From: Flectobacillus roseus
GTDB taxonomy: Bacteria; Bacteroidota; Bacteroidia; Cytophagales; Spirosomataceae
Direction: 5' to 3' (one strand)
Assembly (NCBI RefSeq): GCF_030056665.1
Contig: NZ_JASHIG010000007.1
Length of the DNA: 64,000 bases
Numbering within the stretch: position 1 is the stretch's first letter; the number at the start of each line of letters is the position of its first letter. This document shows, piece after piece, positions 62,548 to 64,000 of this stretch. A program made the translations under genes and the position numbers. The notes under the pieces were generated by a model. The model saw only the letters and a list, made by a program, of their open reading frames with translations. It did no database searches and was not told where the DNA came from.

Positions 62548-64000
62548 ATGAAAGCATGTAGAAAAATTTTTACTACGTTATTTGCTACACTCTTGATTTT
62601 GACTGGACAGTTCGTAATGGCTCAGCAGGTAGTCAAAGGAAAGGTCGTGGATAGCAATCAATCAGCCCTAGCAGGCGTAAGTATTTTAGTGAAAGGTACC
62701 ACAAAGGGTACAGTAACAGATGGTTCGGGTAATTATACTATTTCAGTTGCTAAAAATGCCTCTTTGATTTTCCAATCATTGGGCTTCGCTACAAAGACCG
62801 TTGAAGTGTCGGGACGTACAACCATCGACGTGGTTTTGGAATCTACTTCTCAAGACCTTGACGAGGTGGTTGTTACGGCCTTAGGTATCAAGCGTGAACA
62901 AAAAGCCCTTGGTTATTCAATTGGTACGGTTTCTAGCAAGGAAATTACCGCTTCGGGTAATACCAACTTTGCTTCGGCCTTGTATGGTAAAGTAGCAGGT
63001 GTTAAAATCTCTACGGCGCCAGGTGGTGCAACTTCAGCTGTAAACGTGCAAGTACGTGGCGTTAACTCTTTGAATTATAACACACAACCACTTTATGTTG
63101 TGGATGGTATCGTAATCCGTGACTTTAACCAAGCAGGTGCAAACGGTTTGAATAACGGCGGTTATTGGGATGACCAACGTATTCGTGGTAATGGTATCTT
63201 GGATATCAACCCAGCTGATATTGCTAGTTTGTCAGTATTGAAAGGTGCATCAGCAACAGCCCTTTACGGTTCTGAAGCTTCGAACGGTGTAATTGTTATT
63301 ACGACAAAATCGGGTGTGAAAGGTAAAGGTTTAGGCGTGGAATTAAACTACACGTATAATCAAGAGCGTGTGGCATTTACGCCTCAATATCAGAATGTAT
63401 ATGGTCCTGGTTATGACCGTGCTACTAACTTGGCAGTTGGTGCCAACGAGGAAGGTTTTATCACAAATCCTGATGGTTCTAAGCGTGTTAACTTCAGAGC
63501 TTACGGACAATTTGGGCCTAAAATGGATGGTAGAATGATGCCTTGGTGGGATGGAACTATGCAGTCGTATAGCGCAAAACCAAATAACTTCAATGATTTC
63601 TATCAAACAGGTTATAACTCAACGGTTAACGCAGCATTCTCAAATGCTACTGACAAAGGTTCTTACCGTTTTTCTTACACAGGTACAGATTATGCTGGTA
63701 TTATGCGTGGAAGTAATTTGAAACGTAATACTTTCAACTTAAACTCTTCTGTAAAATTGAGTAATAAGGTTACTGCCGATGTAGTAGTAAGTTATATCAA
63801 CTCAAAAGTGCATAACCGTCCTGAGCAAATCAACCGTGTGACAGCTAACTATGGAGGTTTTTACAGCCGTGCGGAGGATATGAACAACTTCTTGAATCAT
63901 TATCAAACGTCACAAGGATACAAATATGTACCATACAACGTTCCTGAGCGTAATCCTTCAGAGGCGTTCAAATATAACATTCGTGGTGGCGATATTATGG
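62548..64000 (+). CDS. SusC/RagA family TonB-linked outer membrane protein (partial, runs off the window)
   Basis: The frame opens at ATG 62548 (MKACRKIFTTLFATLLILTG, signal ending FVMAQ) and is still open at base 64000, giving about 484 residues. The order matches the first SusC: a carboxypeptidase-regulatory-like domain (VVKGKVVDSNQSALAGVSIL), TonB box DLDEVVVTALGIKREQKALG, plug with LYVVDGIVIRDFN and GVIVITTKSGVKG, then barrel strands. It has no STN domain. It is a different paralogue from the one at 6.9 kb: the TonB box region reads VVVTALG instead of VVVIGYG. The SusD partner is expected just past the window edge. Confidence 0.95.
   Translation, partial: MKACRKIFTTLFATLLILTGQFVMAQQVVKGKVVDSNQSALAGVSILVKGTTKGTVTDGSGNYTISVAKNASLIFQSLGFATKTVEVSGRTTIDVVLESTSQDLDEVVVTALGIKREQKALGYSIGTVSSKEITASGNTNFASALYGKVAGVKISTAPGGATSAVNVQVRGVNSLNYNTQPLYVVDGIVIRDFNQAGANGLNNGGYWDDQRIRGNGILDINPADIASLSVLKGASATALYGSEASNGVIVITTKSGVKGKGLGVELNYTYNQERVAFTPQYQNVYGPGYDRATNLAVGANEEGFITNPDGSKRVNFRAYGQFGPKMDGRMMPWWDGTMQSYSAKPNNFNDFYQTGYNSTVNAAFSNATDKGSYRFSYTGTDYAGIMRGSNLKRNTFNLNSSVKLSNKVTADVVVSYINSKVHNRPEQINRVTANYGGFYSRAEDMNNFLNHYQTSQGYKYVPYNVPERNPSEAFKYNIRGGDIM

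Noticed and set aside
1..64000. tRNA or rRNA genes, CRISPR arrays, integrases or prophage modules
   Set aside because: None were recognised on reading both strands; weak cloverleaf-like stretches were not convincing.

Overview
The window comes from a bacterium of the phylum Bacteroidota, most likely order Cytophagales; genus is not resolved. Evidence: two SusC/RagA TonB-linked porins, one with its SusD/RagB partner; a type IX secretion C-terminal sorting domain; -7 promoter elements of the TAnnTTTG type; almost no Shine-Dalgarno sites; moderately AT-rich DNA; and standalone LytTR regulators. No rRNA, tRNA, CRISPR array, integrase or prophage was seen.

Layout. 0.1-4.8 kb: SCP2-like protein, MnmE, a LacI-type regulator with an aldo/keto reductase, and a small Spy-like secreted protein. 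5-15.8 kb: a polysaccharide utilisation locus (pectate lyase-like enzyme, SusC, SusD, BNR_4 propeller protein, SGNH O-acetylesterase). 16.2-22.4 kb: ECF-like sigma factor coupled to a membrane TPR protein, a LytTR regulator, a secreted unknown and a membrane-anchored TPR-CHAT protease. 22.4-30.4 kb: a beta-propeller lipoprotein, a 1205-residue membrane/GMC oxidoreductase fusion, two secreted unknowns and a cluster of intergenic repeats. 30.7-35.6 kb: hybrid histidine kinase and a T9SS-exported beta-helix protein. 36-49.3 kb: housekeeping and accessory genes (a GNAT/phage-like protein with MiaA, TrpF-like protein, MnmA, NADAR protein, alpha/beta hydrolase, GH43, LytTR, AlkB, deformylase-like protein, class IV aminotransferase, RecD-like helicase, lipocalin). 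49.6-62 kb: a second carbohydrate region (Tat-exported GH43-fold protein, PL11 rhamnogalacturonan lyase, PQQ sugar dehydrogenase, GH2), a class II cyclic-nucleotide phosphodiesterase, and a glycan glycosyltransferase/flippase pair. The window ends inside a second SusC gene.

The two carbohydrate regions point to growth on pectin, especially rhamnogalacturonan I: lyases cut the backbone, an esterase removes acetyl groups, GH43 and GH2 enzymes trim arabinose/galactose-type side chains, and SusC/SusD import the oligosaccharides. The substrate is inferred from families, not shown.

The most distinctive DNA is at 57.7-58.9 kb. A REP-associated tyrosine transposase (RAYT) lies between two tandem arrays of about 90-bp units. 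Each unit holds two inverted hairpins around a perfect 14-bp palindrome. The two arrays differ consistently in one loop, and stem differences are compensatory. Other intergenic DNA carries at least two more dispersed repeat families (a GGCACAAGG/CCCACCGCCGAAAGC type and a TTCGGATTTGGGATT type).
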